NCBI GenBank assembly: GCA_020137815.1
Contig: CM035353.1
Coordinates: 7,967,298 to 8,031,297, forward strand
Length of the DNA: 64,000 nucleotides
Direction: 5' to 3'
DNA from: Hormiphora californensis
Taxonomy: Eukaryota > Ctenophora > Tentaculata > Cydippida > Pleurobrachiidae
Part shown: piece after piece, positions 38,276 to 59,316 of the stretch
How positions within the stretch are numbered: the first letter of the stretch is position 1
How the letters are laid out: each line of letters starts with the position of its first letter
Notes under the pieces: model-generated
Told to the model about the DNA's origin: nothing
The model's database searches: none
What the model saw: only the letters and a program-made list of their open reading frames with translations
Translations under genes and position numbers: made by a program

Positions 38276-40928
38276 ATGTCAGAATCAGATTCTGACAGCG
38301 ATTTTGTAAGTAACATGTATATTTTTCCTCAGATCGAAGCCTAATCGAAGCCTAATTGTTGATTGTGCCAACCTTTTGATTGTCATAAAATGTGAGTTTT
38401 ATATACTTCCATATATAGTACTAATGTTAGATTGATTAGGGAACGCTGACATCATCTCTCACTTTCTCCCTACCCATGTTGTACGCTCTGGGCTTCCTGA
38501 CAATGTCAGGGAGGTGCAGTGCTGTTCCAGAAACTCATCATGTGAAAACTTGGCTGCTATGTAATTTGCTGCGTAATTCCAAAAAATCCGACTTTAGTTT
38601 TGTGTTTCTACAAAGTACGATTTGAGCATTGCTAATCCAATTTCAGGTGGATTTTGCCCCTAAGAGGACAAGGATACCAAGTCCAACTCCAGCAACAACT
38701 ACAGCAACAAATGCAGCAGCAACTCCAGCAACAACTTCTTCAACTGACGTAGGTTAACATATTGTCACAATTAACAATAAGTTCAGTTAAATTTTTGTCC
38801 TCTAACACACTTTGTAACACTTTGTAACACTTTGTAACATGTAACACGCACAAAAAGTAACACTTTGTAACACTTTGTAACACTTTGTAACATGTAACAC
38901 GCACAAAAAGTTTTCTACACATGTTACAAAGTGTTACAAAATGTTACAAAGTGTTACAAAATGTTACAAAATGTTACAAAGTGTTACATATTTCATATGG
39001 CTTAAAACCGGTCCGTACACCCGATTTTGAGCTGATATGTTGTATAAAACACCATGAAACAGTGTTTTCCCTATTTAATTCTTGCTCAGATCTCTTTATT
39101 CAGAATAATCAATTAATCTGCCTGTGTGTGGGGGACGGGGTAGGGAGCAGGGTTCTAGGAGAAATTGTGATGTGTATTGTGCTATCTACTACCGAACTCT
39201 TTTTCAGCGTTGGTGCCTCAGCTACCGAGAGAATAGGATAGACTGTTCGAATACGAACAACGGGGTAGAGCGGCTCAACCGTTCAGTCAAAGAGGCTCTT
39301 GGGGGAAAGGGCAGACAGTACATGATGTCCGACACTATCGAGGTATGTACATATTATGTATATGAGGCATAAACTCTGGCCACTGGCGCGTTATTTCAGA
39401 TAACTTTCTCCCAGCGCGCCGCTGGGAGAAGTTAGCTGGAGTTTATCCGCCGCTGGCGGATAAACTGGTTTAAATCACGACGACGATCCCGAGGCGGAGC
39501 CGAGGGAGAGGCGGAGGGGTTTAAACCTATAACGTGCCAGTGGTCAGAGTTTATGGGTTATATACCCTGCTTTAGTTGTTTATTTCAAGTATTACACACC
39601 AACAAGAGAGAGAACACTAATCAAAACACACAAAGAGAACTGAGAAATAGTTAAAAACACGTCCCAATTGAGTGTACACTGTTTGGTAACAGTTACTAAG
39701 CAGTTGCTAAGGAAAGAGAGTGAAAGAAATAGCCTGATAAGGGGCATGTCACAAATAACACAGAGAAAGAGATAGTGAGACAAAAGGGGAGATAAAGAGA
39801 GAGTAATTGACGGAATGTGTCCTTTCTTTCTCTCCAATGTAGTGTGTAAGTGTTGCACATAGTGTTCCCTCTGTATTTTAGTAAGAACTGATCATTTACA
39901 CACACTTTGAATGTTACGTAGGAGTTAAAAATAAATAACCTGCCAGTGGGAAATAATCTGCCGCTGGACTGGCTGGTTATCGAGAGCGCGCTAGTGGGAC
40001 TTCTCGCCACTGGCGCATTATTTAAGTTAGCAGGGTATATACATTCTTCACACACATACACAGTATTATATTTCCCACATATTTACTCCCCTGTCACATC
40101 TATGTCTCTAGTATGTTTAGCATTAATTATTTGACGATCGTTGTTATCAGGTTCTTCTGACGGAGTTTGATAAGATGAGGCTGGATCACTTGGGAGAACA
40201 GCGGTCAATGGTGGAGAAGATGGTGGCACCGGGACCCCGTGTCCCTTCATTCCTTGTTGAGTCTCCTCCCGTTTTGTGGACGCACTACGTGACAGAGATG
40301 AAATGCTTCCGTGGCACCGGTTCGTAAACCCTTTACATTTACTAAACTGATTCACTATGTTACTAAGCTAATTCACTGTCCCTTACCTGAGAATATTCTC
40401 ACATCTCAGTTCTCACACACTACAACACTTTCAGATCCTCCTGCTGTAACCAAACGCCGGGATAACCTGTTTGTCGTGGACCACATGGGAAAACGCTACT
40501 TCGTGAATCTCCTCCACCCCAACTGCACTTGCAGGTCCTTCCTCCAGTCCGGGTTTCCCTGCCGTCACATGTTTCGGCTAATCGAGGACGGGCACATCAC
40601 CTGGGGGGACCTTCCAAAGGACTATCAGGCGATTCCCTTCTTCTCCAAGGAGGGATCAAATCCCGGAACGTGGCCAACGCTGGTAGCGCCCGACTTCGAG
40701 GAGGTGGATCAAGATGACGAGGTGCCTCAGCCAGCCGAGCCTGCACCGAGCCAGCTGCGTCCAGTCGACCGGATAGCCAACCTTCGGGCAGAAGTGAATG
40801 CCATATCGGCCTACCTTCTGGAGGACTCTGCAGTTAACATGAATGCAGCTGACGTAGAGGAGCTGGAGCGAGGCATCACTGACTTCAAAAATCAGCTACT
40901 GGCAAAGATGTCCAAGTCAACAGATTAG
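38276..40928 (+). CDS. MULE transposase-derived SWIM zinc-finger protein
   Basis: Five exons join in phase: 38276-38305, 38647-38748, 39208-39342, 40151-40319 and 40435-40928 (309 aa). The start MSESDSDSDF is followed by a Thr/Ala-rich linker (PTPATTTATNAAATPATT). Exon 3 has CSNTNNGVERLNRSVKEALG, the conserved block after the catalytic core of MULE transposases. Exon 5 has the SWIM finger HPNCTCRSFLQSGFPCRHMF (C-x-C-x10-C-x-H), a DNA/protein-binding element typical of MULE/FAR1 proteins, then an acidic tail and a C-terminal helix. The DDE catalytic core expected between exons 2 and 3 is absent from the 459-bp intron, so this copy should be catalytically dead or a degenerate/re-spliced product. 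It sits inside the TIR-bounded element. Confidence 0.75.
38807..38990. repeat. TGTAACACTT/GTTACAAAGT inverted tandem array
   Basis: Three plus three tandem AACACTTTGT units, each set followed by ACATGTAACACGCACAAAAA, face five units of GTTACAAA(G/A)T in inverse orientation, making a large imperfect hairpin inside the MULE where transposase-core exons would be expected. Confidence 0.8.
39370..39553. mobile_element. Foldback element nested in the MULE
   Basis: AAACTCTGGCCACTGGCGCG and TTAT at the left end pair with ATAACG plus TGCCAGTGGTCAGAGTTT at the right end. Internal hairpins (TCTCCCAGCG/CGCTGGGAGA and TTTATCCGCC/GGCGGATAAA) add structure. A related smaller unit with CCAGTGG/CCACTGG arms lies at 39933-40023. 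Confidence 0.75.
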
Positions 40929-41142
40929 TTTTTATTTCACATTTCACATTAATTAAAAGATGATAAATCATGTGTTTTGAACTTGTGGTACAAACTTGTA
41001 GTACATTACATATTTACATGTACAGAATCCGAAGTCTGGTGGTGGGTAGGTGATCGACGTAACGCGCGGGACACAAACTTGTGATCTTCGCGCGGGTGTG
41101 CACGTACTCATTCTCTCAGATCTGGTTAACATTTACCGTTTT

Positions 41143-42066
41143 CCTTTGAACTACTCATACCATATAAATCTGACCCCACCTCCCGACAAAGGGGTGGATT
41201 AATTTACACGATAAACAAAGGAATTTGTGAATAAATCTGCACTGGGGGGGTGCCAGTAATACATTTAATTTGCAGAAAACAACAAGCTGACCCTACATAA
41301 ATATCCAACTGCTTCAGTAATAAAATGCACAAGTTGTGCAGTGGTGCAGACAGGACGTGTGTGCTCTCCAAAGTGTGATCACGTGACCTTAGCAGATGGC
41401 ACGTGACACACCCTGTCAACCAAGGACCACAGATATTACTGGTCATGTGAACATCGTTATCGACTGATAATTACTAAAATTGAGAGGGAGAGAGAGAGGT
41501 GTCTTAGCAAAGAAGAGGAGAGAGAGTGCACAGTATGCCTAGCTGTGAGAGCCTGCAGACACTCACACACAGCTGGTAGAGTTGCTATAAATGCGTGTGT
41601 GAGATAGTTAGCGAGCTGGGGGACTCCACAATTGCCGAAAATTAGGTGTGGGAATTAGCGGTCTGAGTGCCGTGTTGAAAAGCGTGCTGATAGACACAGC
41701 TCTATTATGGGGAGAGAACGTGTTGAGAGTTCACCAGGTTGCATACAATCCGGTGAGTAGACAGGAAGTACCATCCTTGTGCTAAGTAAGTAGACAGGTG
41801 CTAGTAGTACCGTTCTACAGCTGCTAATGGATCGTAATCATTGGGTTATTTAATCATTGGGTTATGATGGACCAGTTTGATACAGACTCGACAAGTAATG
41901 GATAACCATCTTTATTGAATTCGCAAACGGCCAAAATCAATGTCACCGGCCATTAATGGCCGGTGACATTGATGAAATTGCATTTCAACTGTACGTTATA
42001 TTTCAACTCGCATTTCTTTCCTGTTTCATCCATTAATACAGGGCGGTTCGACCTACGATCAGAGAG
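41143..42066. promoter_or_regulatory. Upstream region / possible promoter of the coiled-coil gene
   Basis: TATAAAT at about 41586 is followed by a possible 5'UTR exon with a strong donor (CCG then GTGAGTAG at about 41753). The next acceptor (TTAATACAG) is at about 42040. A 38-bp perfect palindrome lies at 41936-41973. Assignment to the downstream gene is inferred. Confidence 0.4.
41936..41973. repeat. Perfect 38-bp palindrome
   Basis: ATCAATGTCACCGGCCATT followed directly by its exact complement AATGGCCGGTGACATTGAT, with no loop. Confidence 0.95.
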
Positions 42067-42360
42067 ATGTCAGATGACATTAATAATAATAATAATTATG
42101 AGAGAGATGGCGGTTACATAAAGAAACTGGATGGTTCAACTGTTATTCTTAACCTGCCCCAGTCACAAGTTCAGAGTGAAGAACAACTGCAGAATCGCGG
42201 TCCAAGTGATTTACAAAGCGGAAACAGCACAGCCCGGGCCATATATAAATCAGGGATCCAGATTATCCCAATATTATTCCAGTTGCTAGTTGCTCTGTTT
42301 TGTAAACGTACTCTAAAAACTCATGCACCTGAGAGAAATTTGATACACCATCAGACCTGA
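42067..42360 (+). CDS. Possible upstream ORF or first exon of the coiled-coil gene
   Basis: The ATG at 42067 follows an acceptor-like TTAATACAG (about 42040) and opens 97 codons (MSDDINNNNNYERDGGYIKK...), Asn/Gln/Ser-rich, with a short hydrophobic stretch (IIPILFQLLVALFC). A further ATG at 42390 and a good donor (TTTCAG, GTATGT) at about 42436 suggest a leader exon 42040-42435 that splices to 42862. In that case this is an upstream ORF. No known domain. Confidence 0.35.
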   Translation: MSDDINNNNNYERDGGYIKKLDGSTVILNLPQSQVQSEEQLQNRGPSDLQSGNSTARAIYKSGIQIIPILFQLLVALFCKRTLKTHAPERNLIHHQT

Positions 42361-42866
42361 ACCACCGTGCTGATAAGAACTGAATAAAATGGAGGACCAG
42401 AAATTACTCTCAGCGTGTTTGACTTCCTTTGATTTCAGGTATGTACAGCTCCGTTTATACTTTATGTTGTAAGTTGTTTAGAACACGCATTTGCCAAGAC
42501 TGAGTTCTTGAATCATATGCCAATCTATTATAGGTGAATACTATTTGTTTCCACAAAGCCATCTATTAAATACTTTTCCAAAAGTCCCGACAAACGGGGA
42601 GTAAGCTTATGGGAAATTGAACATTCTACAAGATACCTTTTACGAGGAAGAAGCCTGGGTAAGCTGTTTAGGGAACTAAATCTCCCTTTAATTACCCCCA
42701 CTAATTCTTTAATTCTCCTCATTAAATAGTAATCCGCTTTCTGAAAAAATACCGGAAATGCTTTAGCTAATCACACTCTCGATGGATAATGATCCGTGAA
42801 ACTTGCACCCATGAACATCACAGAATGCTGAAAATTGATTGGTAATTCCTTCCTCTTTCAGAGATA

Positions 42867-50050
<7,184 letters not shown>

Positions 50051-50274
50051 AAACTCAGAGTCTGACTCATCATGTCAAAAAACACTCTCAAAACACTCTC
50101 GATGTTTACTTTTAATGATTGTAATAAATGTCATTGTCACTACTATTTTAAACTTTGTATATGAAGTATAAGTAAAAGAATTGTATACAATCTGCAACAG
50201 TCACAGCTAAATAAGTGGGAATATTACACACACAGCATAGACACTACCATATGTGGGAATCACGTGACACCACA

Positions 50275-52416
50275 CTACTGAGTATAACACTTGTCCTCTT
50301 TCCGACCCCCGCTCTTCCTCTCTCTCCTCTTGTAGGGAACCTTCACTTGAAGTGGTTCCGATTTCCTATTCCTACTCCGTTCATCATGATCCAAGCTGTG
50401 TGACTTTCTGAGGAAGGGATCATCTGTGGGACAGTCCACTGCACGTTCGTTAAACACAGGACTGTTGTGCTCCAGGTCCAGGGATGATCTGTTGTAGCTG
50501 GGACACGCTAGTTCTGAGGACCGCCGGGCGGGCTGAGTAGTCGAGAGATGGGGTGGCCGTGTTGAGAGATGGGGCGTTGGTTTGGAAGGATGGGATATGT
50601 GGTTTAGTCGGGTTCTGGTCGCTGTGGGGTCAGGCTTTGAGGTGGTTTGGAGGCGAGGGGTTGGAGGGGAGGTGGTTGAGTTGGTTTGTCGTCTTGTTGA
50701 TACTGGGGATGTTGGCTGACGAGTTGTTGGAGGAGAAGCTGTTGTTTGTCGTCTTGTTGATACTGGGGTACAGCCCATATCATTGTCACCCAGTGGCCTC
50801 GCTATCACCCTGGTGTTACAGGGTGTCATCTTGGTGACTCGGGAGGAAGAGGAGGACGAGGAGGAGCTAGAATTGGGAGGGGTGGTGCGGCGAGGGGTGG
50901 TGATGGGCCCTCCACCCTCCCTAGGCTCTCTAGGATCACGTGATGCCCGGGGATCCCACAGAATGTGGTCTGATTGTTGACGACGTACCCTCACCGGAGA
51001 AAGGGGTGCTGCAACACCCCGGTGGGTGCTCACAGCGGTTTTGGAACCCACTGGTGGGACTGTTGTTTCTGGAGACTTGATTGGTAATTTGTTGGGATCT
51101 TGTTGTGTAGCTGGTCGGCGGGATGGCGTTACAGAAGGGGGCTGGGGACGATTATTATCAGTTAACCGGGAGGTGTTCAGCTGCTTCTCCTCAGCTGATG
51201 GCAATATCACAGTCCTCAGCTGACGATGGTCTGGTTTTATCCCCATTTTAACAGGTCCCAGGTTTGGTAAATCCCTACTTGGTGCTACTGGATTTAGGTT
51301 TTCTTTGTGCTGCTTCCTAGTGGGTTCAGGTACACTCTCGTTACTCTCGCTCCCTGCTGGAGGCACTCTCTGTGCAGGGTGATCCCTATAGAACGACCTA
51401 CTACCCGGCAACATTATCTACCCTACCACCCCTAGGAGCCGGGATCTCGACCTCTTGATCAGTCCCACACCCAACATTGTCACTGTCACTAGAGCACTGG
51501 CCATCAGGGGGTGTCACTAGGCGCCTTCTTGCAGTGCGAGGTGAGAGGAGGAGTTGGGTTGCTATGTCGCTTCGCAGACTTGTCACCAGGTTACTGTCTC
51601 GTTCTGTTATCAGCGCAGGACGGCTTGGACTAGCTACCTGATGGGGGAGAGAATGTGATGGAGGGAGATAGAGGGAGAGAACCGCTAGGGAGCGGCATGT
51701 TTGTCATGGAAATGGCAAATGTTCAAAAAACTCGACATATCCAATTTCCGGAACTAATTGACATTTGCATGACAAATTGTTTACAGCTGTCAGCTTGAGA
51801 CTGAGATAGAGAGAGGGACCAAATTAAAGAGATATCCAGCTCTGACTTCCGGGTCTCACAGCGGCCAGTGTACTGCAGCTACACTTCACTAAATTCCAGG
51901 GGGAGTGGGGTGTGCTAGAGTGCGCGCCATAACTCCTAACTTGGTCACCCCGCGCGTTACTGACCTGTGTATTTTGCTGTTGTGACCTCAACACATCTGC
52001 AGCTTTGTCAGAGGTTCCAAATCTGCCATCTAAGAGGTGCTCTCCCTGTCGCTCGTTTGGTTGGGGCGGTTGTCTGGTGGAGATAGTGTTGATAAGTACA
52101 CAGCGACTTTAAACTGGTTAAATGAATTATGAGTGGGTGAAAAACTGTAAAATATAATGCTCAAAACTACACCAAAAATGATAACTAATAACTGTTTGTG
52201 GTCTGTATTTGGGCGATCTCAATTCTCATGGAGGCTTTATTGTCCCGTCAGGGGTCTGGAACTGACTGCCACTAAACCTGCACGTGTAACTATGGTAACC
52301 GGGCGGGGATATAGTCTCTACTTATTTGCACGTGCAGTACCCTCCGGGAAGATAAGTTTGTTTGGTTTGTTCTCTCACGATATACGAAACTCAACGACCA
52401 CCCTAGCACCATCCAT
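50275..52416 (-). CDS. Ser/Thr/Pro-rich disordered protein (frame break)
   Basis: Minus-strand exons 52416-52379 (ATG, MDGARVVVEFRI), 52073-51965 and an exon starting 51637 join in phase. The third stays open to a stop at 51403-51401. A long overlapping frame, offset by one base, runs from 51414 to a stop at 50275 (379 codons). The two frames probably form one protein of about 500 aa, linked by a tiny intron or broken by a 1-base error near 51410-51425. The product is basic and low-complexity: a run of ten Ser, repeated TPVSTRRQT / SPVSTRRQT, many S/T-P sites and ERRERK-like basic ends. No domain is recognised. Convergent with the coiled-coil gene (stop codons about 225 bp apart) and divergent from 52514. 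Confidence 0.65.
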
Positions 52417-52513
52417 TATGGAAATCAACTGCAGCCACACTCATCGCCTATGCAAGTAATCCCGGTTGCAACTCTACTACTCGGTAATCATTGCTGTGTA
52501 CATCCTCACCAGA
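52417..52513. promoter_or_regulatory. Compact bidirectional promoter
   Basis: Only 97 bp separate the ATGs of two divergent genes (52416 minus, 52514 plus). No TATA box was seen. The region is mixed-composition, with CACCAG directly before the + ATG. A shared promoter is inferred from layout. Confidence 0.5.
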
Positions 52514-53002
52514 ATGATTGGAAGGACTGAGGAGGGTAATCACTTATGAAGCCGGGGAAACCTAGGAAGACAATTGAAACTACTGATTTCCCTCATGGAG
52601 CCCCTCGCCGCAGAACTAGGTCCCATGTTCAGGACCATCCTTGACAAGAATAAGGTAAGATCAGAGTGATAAATTAGGCCTTCACAATCCCCAATCAAAG
52701 TTCACAATTCATACAGGCGCATATATATGTATTAGTTTAGCATATATCGAAACTAATGTCACGAATACTTTCAGGTCCTGGGACACACCATGGTAGACCA
52801 CAATCTCGGTCTGGCTTCTCGACAGGGAGGGATCCTTCATCAGATCAAGAAACTTCATCAGGAGATGAACATCAGCTTTGAGATGATAAAGAACGGAGCT
52901 GGGCCGTCCATCACCGGACTCCATGTGGCAAACCAGACTGAACCGGTGCTCCGCTCCCACCGTGCAGCACAAACAGATTATGTTGTGCTGGATCTGGAAT
53001 GA
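52514..53002 (+). CDS. Small conserved-looking protein, unknown function
   Basis: Three exons join in phase: 52514-52535, 52566-52654 and 52775-53002, giving 112 aa starting MIGRTEEGRQLKLLISLMEP. The body is helical (AAELGPMFRTILDK, GGILHQIKKLHQEMNISFEM) and the end is LDLE. Length and helix content suit a small complex subunit, but I cannot name the family. The first intron would be only 30 nt, which is very short; alternatively translation starts within exon 2 (MEPLAAELGP, ATG at about 52595). Shares its upstream region with the Ser/Thr/Pro-rich gene. Confidence 0.6.
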
Positions 53003-53085
53003 GTGTGTATGTAGTGTAGTGTAGTGTGATGTGTGTGTGAGGTGAGCTCAACGGGGGGAGCTCAGAAATGAGCTCTTCGTGCCAG

Positions 53086-53130
53086 CTAAGCCCTGATCTC
53101 CCATCTGCATGTTGGGGTATCAGGGCTTAG
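53086..53130. repeat. Hairpin downstream of the small gene
   Basis: CTAAGCCCTGAT (53086-53097) pairs with ATCAGGGCTTAG (53119-53130). Confidence 0.7.
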
Positions 53131-53255
53131 TCCCGTTGCCGTGGACCTGCTGGCTGATGGTCCAGTGAGTACGGTCAACTCACAAAAAATTTAGCAAACT
53201 TATGTTATTAGTCTCACGAATTGAGAAAGGGGTGGTCCAGGAAACAATTAATTAC

Positions 53256-55497
<2,242 letters not shown>

Positions 55498-58267
55498 TAG
55501 GCCCCCAAATATCCTTGACCGTTGACTATTCCCGAGTCTCCCCCAATAGTCCATTATATATCCCAATCAGCAAGTACCCAAAAATTGATCTACCAACCCC
55601 CAGAGCGCACCTTCATTTTAAAAAATCTTTTTTAAAATAAATGATGGGGTGACCACCAACGAACACACCTTTTTATCATTTCCATTGCTGATCTTGGGGG
55701 GACGGGGCAAAATTAAGATACCCTTTTTTTTGCCTCATTGGGCTTGGACTAGCGCTGCTCAAACTACTCGTCTAACAACACAAGGAATATTAGAGATAAC
55801 AAGAGATGGAAAATAACAACTGGGATTCAAGGGTGGGGGCTTTTAAACTATTTGGGTTTTTATCTTTGTCTCCCCCTCCCCTCTCTCTCTCTCTTTTTCC
55901 CCTTTTTCCCCTTTTCCCCTCTTCTCTCTCACACAGTAGTATACCGTGAAACAAACGGTTAAAAGTCAATTAGGGGTTTTAACCCGTCTTTGCCTTTGGG
56001 GACCGTGACAAGAATCACACACATTTCCCACCCCTCCCTTTCCTCAAAAAGTCGAAATCCACAGGGTCTGCTGACAGAAACCTTTCCCATGTGGACCCCT
56101 TTCCCTGTTTTTGCTTGTACCCCCCCACCCACCACTTCAGGAGTGTGCTGATGGGTTTTCCCCACCCCTCCTTTCTTTTAGGGCCCTTCCCGCCCCTGTC
56201 AACAGGAAGGGCCCGTAAAACACGAGCCACATCTCCCTCTCTTTTCACGTGAAGCGGGCCAGTTCACAGGGTGTGAGTCCCTCATTCGATGTTTTGGGCT
56301 GACAAAACCATCTTCCCGAAAAAAAATGTTCTCGTCCCGGGGCACGGCAGGTTGAGTGGTAGAGGATTCAATTATACTGCTTAAAAAACTTGCCGAGAGA
56401 TCCGCAGCCCGTCCATACTGCACAAAAAATAAGGGCAATAAAATGGCAGCTTAACGTTTCATAAAGGGCGCATTGCACATCATTTTAATGAAGGGGGAGG
56501 CAAAAATATAAAAAATAATTACTACTTTAACTTCTGGCTACGTCGTATTCAGAGTAACTTTCTAAGAAAGATTTCAATCTATCAAAAGGGGAACTCTTTT
56601 CTAAATAAATGAAAAATTCCTTGCACAAGAGCACGATTCCACAAAGGGAAGGGGAAAGAAAATGGTAATAAAACCCCTACGTTCGGGTACTGCAGTTCTC
56701 AGATTATGACGCTCTAATAATACCGTGCTTCAAAACAAATAACGTCATCCTTGCAATAAGGTCATATCAAAAATGGGGGTTTCAATTTTTTTTTAAAAAA
56801 AAAAAACTTTCCCCCTTCTTCCCGATGAAAAAAGTCGGGCCTTTAACCCGTAAAAAAACGTTGTGACTGCTTTGCAAATTTTGAATTGATTCCTTCAATT
56901 CAAAATTTTAAAAAACATTTTGGGACACAAAAAAAACTCATTAAAAAAAAAAATCTACTGGGACAGCGGAAACAGGGGGCCCCAAACAATTTACAAAAGT
57001 AAAAATTGGGGTTTTTGGTAAAAAGTTAAAAAAAAAATTTTTTTTCAAACCCCGNNNNNNNNNNNNNNNNNNNNNNNNNNNNNNNNNNNNNNNNNNNNNN
57101 NNNNNNNNNNNNNNNNNNNNNNNNNNNNNNNNNNNNNNNNNNNNNNNNNNNNNNGATGATGATGATGATGATAGTGATAAAGGCCCCAGTAGATGAAATC
57201 CCAAAAAAACAAGTTTAACAACGGGACACAGACAACTCCCTCTCAAACCCTACCTAGCTCCCTCGCCCCCAGTAAACCACCATAGTTATAGTGGTGCTAC
57301 AACACCCCTCCCACCTCTACTCGCCACAGCTAACAGCCCTAACTTTGCCCCCCGTCACCGTGGAAAAAAATGGGGGTTTTCCCAGGGCCCAAACCCCCCC
57401 CAAACCCTGCAACCACCAGGCAGCAGTAAGTGAAGGGAACTGTGACTCAATGGATAATTCAGTTATTATACGAACTGTTTTGTGAAATGTGGGATTTGAC
57501 GCCCAGTGATCCCACAGGCACAAAAACCAACATATTAATACCGCGAGTGACAATCACCCCCTTTTTGGGGCGCGCCATTTCACGCTGAAATTTATCCCAA
57601 CGGGGCTTCCGGGGCGTGCAAAATATGGGAGGTAGGGGGGATAAAATTTTAAGAAAAGTTTCTCGCAGTTTTTTTTTACACCTTATCACACAAAAACCAC
57701 ACAAAATAGGACTGAAAAGGGGTCTAAAACGACACACAGTCCTGCCATTTTACACTAAACTCTCCCTCTTTCTCTTTCTTTTACCCCCTTTTCACGTTTT
57801 GTTGTTTGCTTTTTCCCAAAAATTTTAAAATTCCCCTTTTCTTTCCCTTTTCTCTCTTAAATTCCCCCTTTTTTCTTTTCACTTTTAAAACTGTAAAAAA
57901 TTTGGTCCCCTTGTTTTGAAAAAGGGTGAGTATTATTTATTTTTGTGTATTTTTGTTAGTTTTGTACCTGTTTTTCACATCCTCTGTGTTTAATCCCCCC
58001 CCAAAAATTATGTTTGTTTGCTTTTTCTGTGTTTTCTGGGCGGAATTATACTCAAAAAACGCCCTTCACGCAGGGTGCAAGCGCACTATATCGCACTGGT
58101 TCCCTCGTGAAATATAGGTTAAAATTTGCACTCCATCTGCGCTGTCGTGCATTTACCCCCATATACCCCTCTGCAGTGCAGGCGAAGGGCGCCCCTTGAA
58201 ATGCGTGCAAAAACGTTAGTACTTTTATAACCCCATCCTAACACCCTCTGTCTCAATCAGCACCACC
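55498..58267. other. Low-quality sequence around an assembly gap
   Basis: From about 55.6 kb the text is dominated by homopolymers (AAAAAAAAAA, CCCCCCC, TTTTTTTTT) and frames break every few dozen bases, unlike the flanks. This looks like poor consensus at contig ends. Possible Pro-rich exon pieces (for example about 57255-57425) cannot be trusted. Confidence 0.7.
57055..57154. other. Assembly gap (100 N)
   Basis: Exactly 100 N, the usual placeholder for a gap of unknown size. The right edge starts with (GAT)n. Confidence 0.98.
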
Positions 58268-59316
58268 ATGCCACTCGTGTTTGATAAGCGACCTGCACCA
58301 CCTCCAGTACCAGTAGTCCCACCTCCCCCTCAACCAGAAGGAGGGATACCGCTCAAACTCCGCCAACCCTCTCCAAATACAACTTATCCTACACCCTTCT
58401 TCTCGCCCACTGATACAGATATCACAGCAGCTATCGGTATGTTGGAGACACATTGTGACATGTCATATGTGTTGGAGACAACTTCATGGTCACACCCAAC
58501 AATGGGAATTTTAAAAATTTAAAATAAAATAATCCTGTTACCCTTTTTAACCACCTCCCAATCTACTAAACCACCCCACACCTAAGTTCAAACCTCACTG
58601 AACCCCCGCCTCAAACCCCTCACATCAAGTTTTTTAACCCCCCTATTACCACACATCTAACCACCTCCCTCCCTGTACAGGTAGTGGTTACAGAAACGGT
58701 GATGACAAGACCTCCCCTGCCACCACGACAACCAGACCCGACCACTGGTCACGTGATAAAGATGCCAAAAAAAACCAGTTTTTAACCCCCAAGAGGGAAC
58801 CCTAGACAAAGGAGAGTTTCTTTAAAGTTCAGGGGAAAGGAAAGGGGGTCTAGTGGATACCTTTTTTTGGGTTTTCCCTACCGGGAACGGGAGAAAACCA
58901 AGGGGGAAAAAACAAGGTTTAATGGGGGATTTGTTAGTTTTAGGGGTAAAAGTTGTTAGGTGGTTGATTTTTTGGGGTGATATGGGGCTCAATCCAAATT
59001 AAACCATTCCTATTTTGTCTAGATTGTACCCGTCCTATTTTAATTCTCAACAATCTCCCTTATCAAATGAATGAGGTCAAAAAAAATTTTTTAAACCCCG
59101 GCAAAGGGAAAAAGGGCCCTTTTCCCTTTTCCAAATCCCCCATATAAAAAACCCTCCCCCCCTAAAGGGTTCGCATAACAACATCCACCTCTGGCCCTCA
59201 GGGTCGCTTCCTGGTCCAATATCCCCCGTATGTTAATAACACCACCCGTCCCATCAGGGTCGCATAACCACCACGACGAGACTAAGACAGTGAAGAAGAA
59301 GAGCACTGAGCAGTAG
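58268..59316 (+). CDS. Pro-rich protein, fragmentary
   Basis: The ATG at 58268 (context CACCACCATGCC) opens MPLVFDKRPAPPPVPVVPPP; the exon runs to 58436 (AAI + G, donor GTATGT). The next exon starts at 58681 after CCTGTACAG in matching phase (SGYRNGDDKTSPATTTTRPD). Sequence quality then drops. A likely last exon near 59260-59316 ends KTVKKKSTEQ then TAG. The N-terminal polyproline stretch could bind SH3/WW-type domains. Intervening exons are not recoverable, and the link to the last exon is inferred. Confidence 0.45.

Larger units (their letters stand above)
37741..41142. mobile_element. Mutator-like (MULE) DNA transposon
   Basis: A 3.4-kb unit is flanked by identical 11-bp direct repeats CCTTTGAACTA (37730-37740 and 41143-41153), a target-site duplication of MULE size. 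Inside the ends are inverted repeats: CGGTAAATGTTAACCAGATC at 37747, and the complement of the right end reads the same 20 bases, continuing as TG(T/A)GAGAAT and a diverged GTGC-rich part (about 45 bp). Both ends are followed by CpG-rich GCGCG sequence. The interior holds the SWIM-finger gene 38276-40928 and smaller nested foldback elements. The identical duplication suggests recent insertion. Confidence 0.85.
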
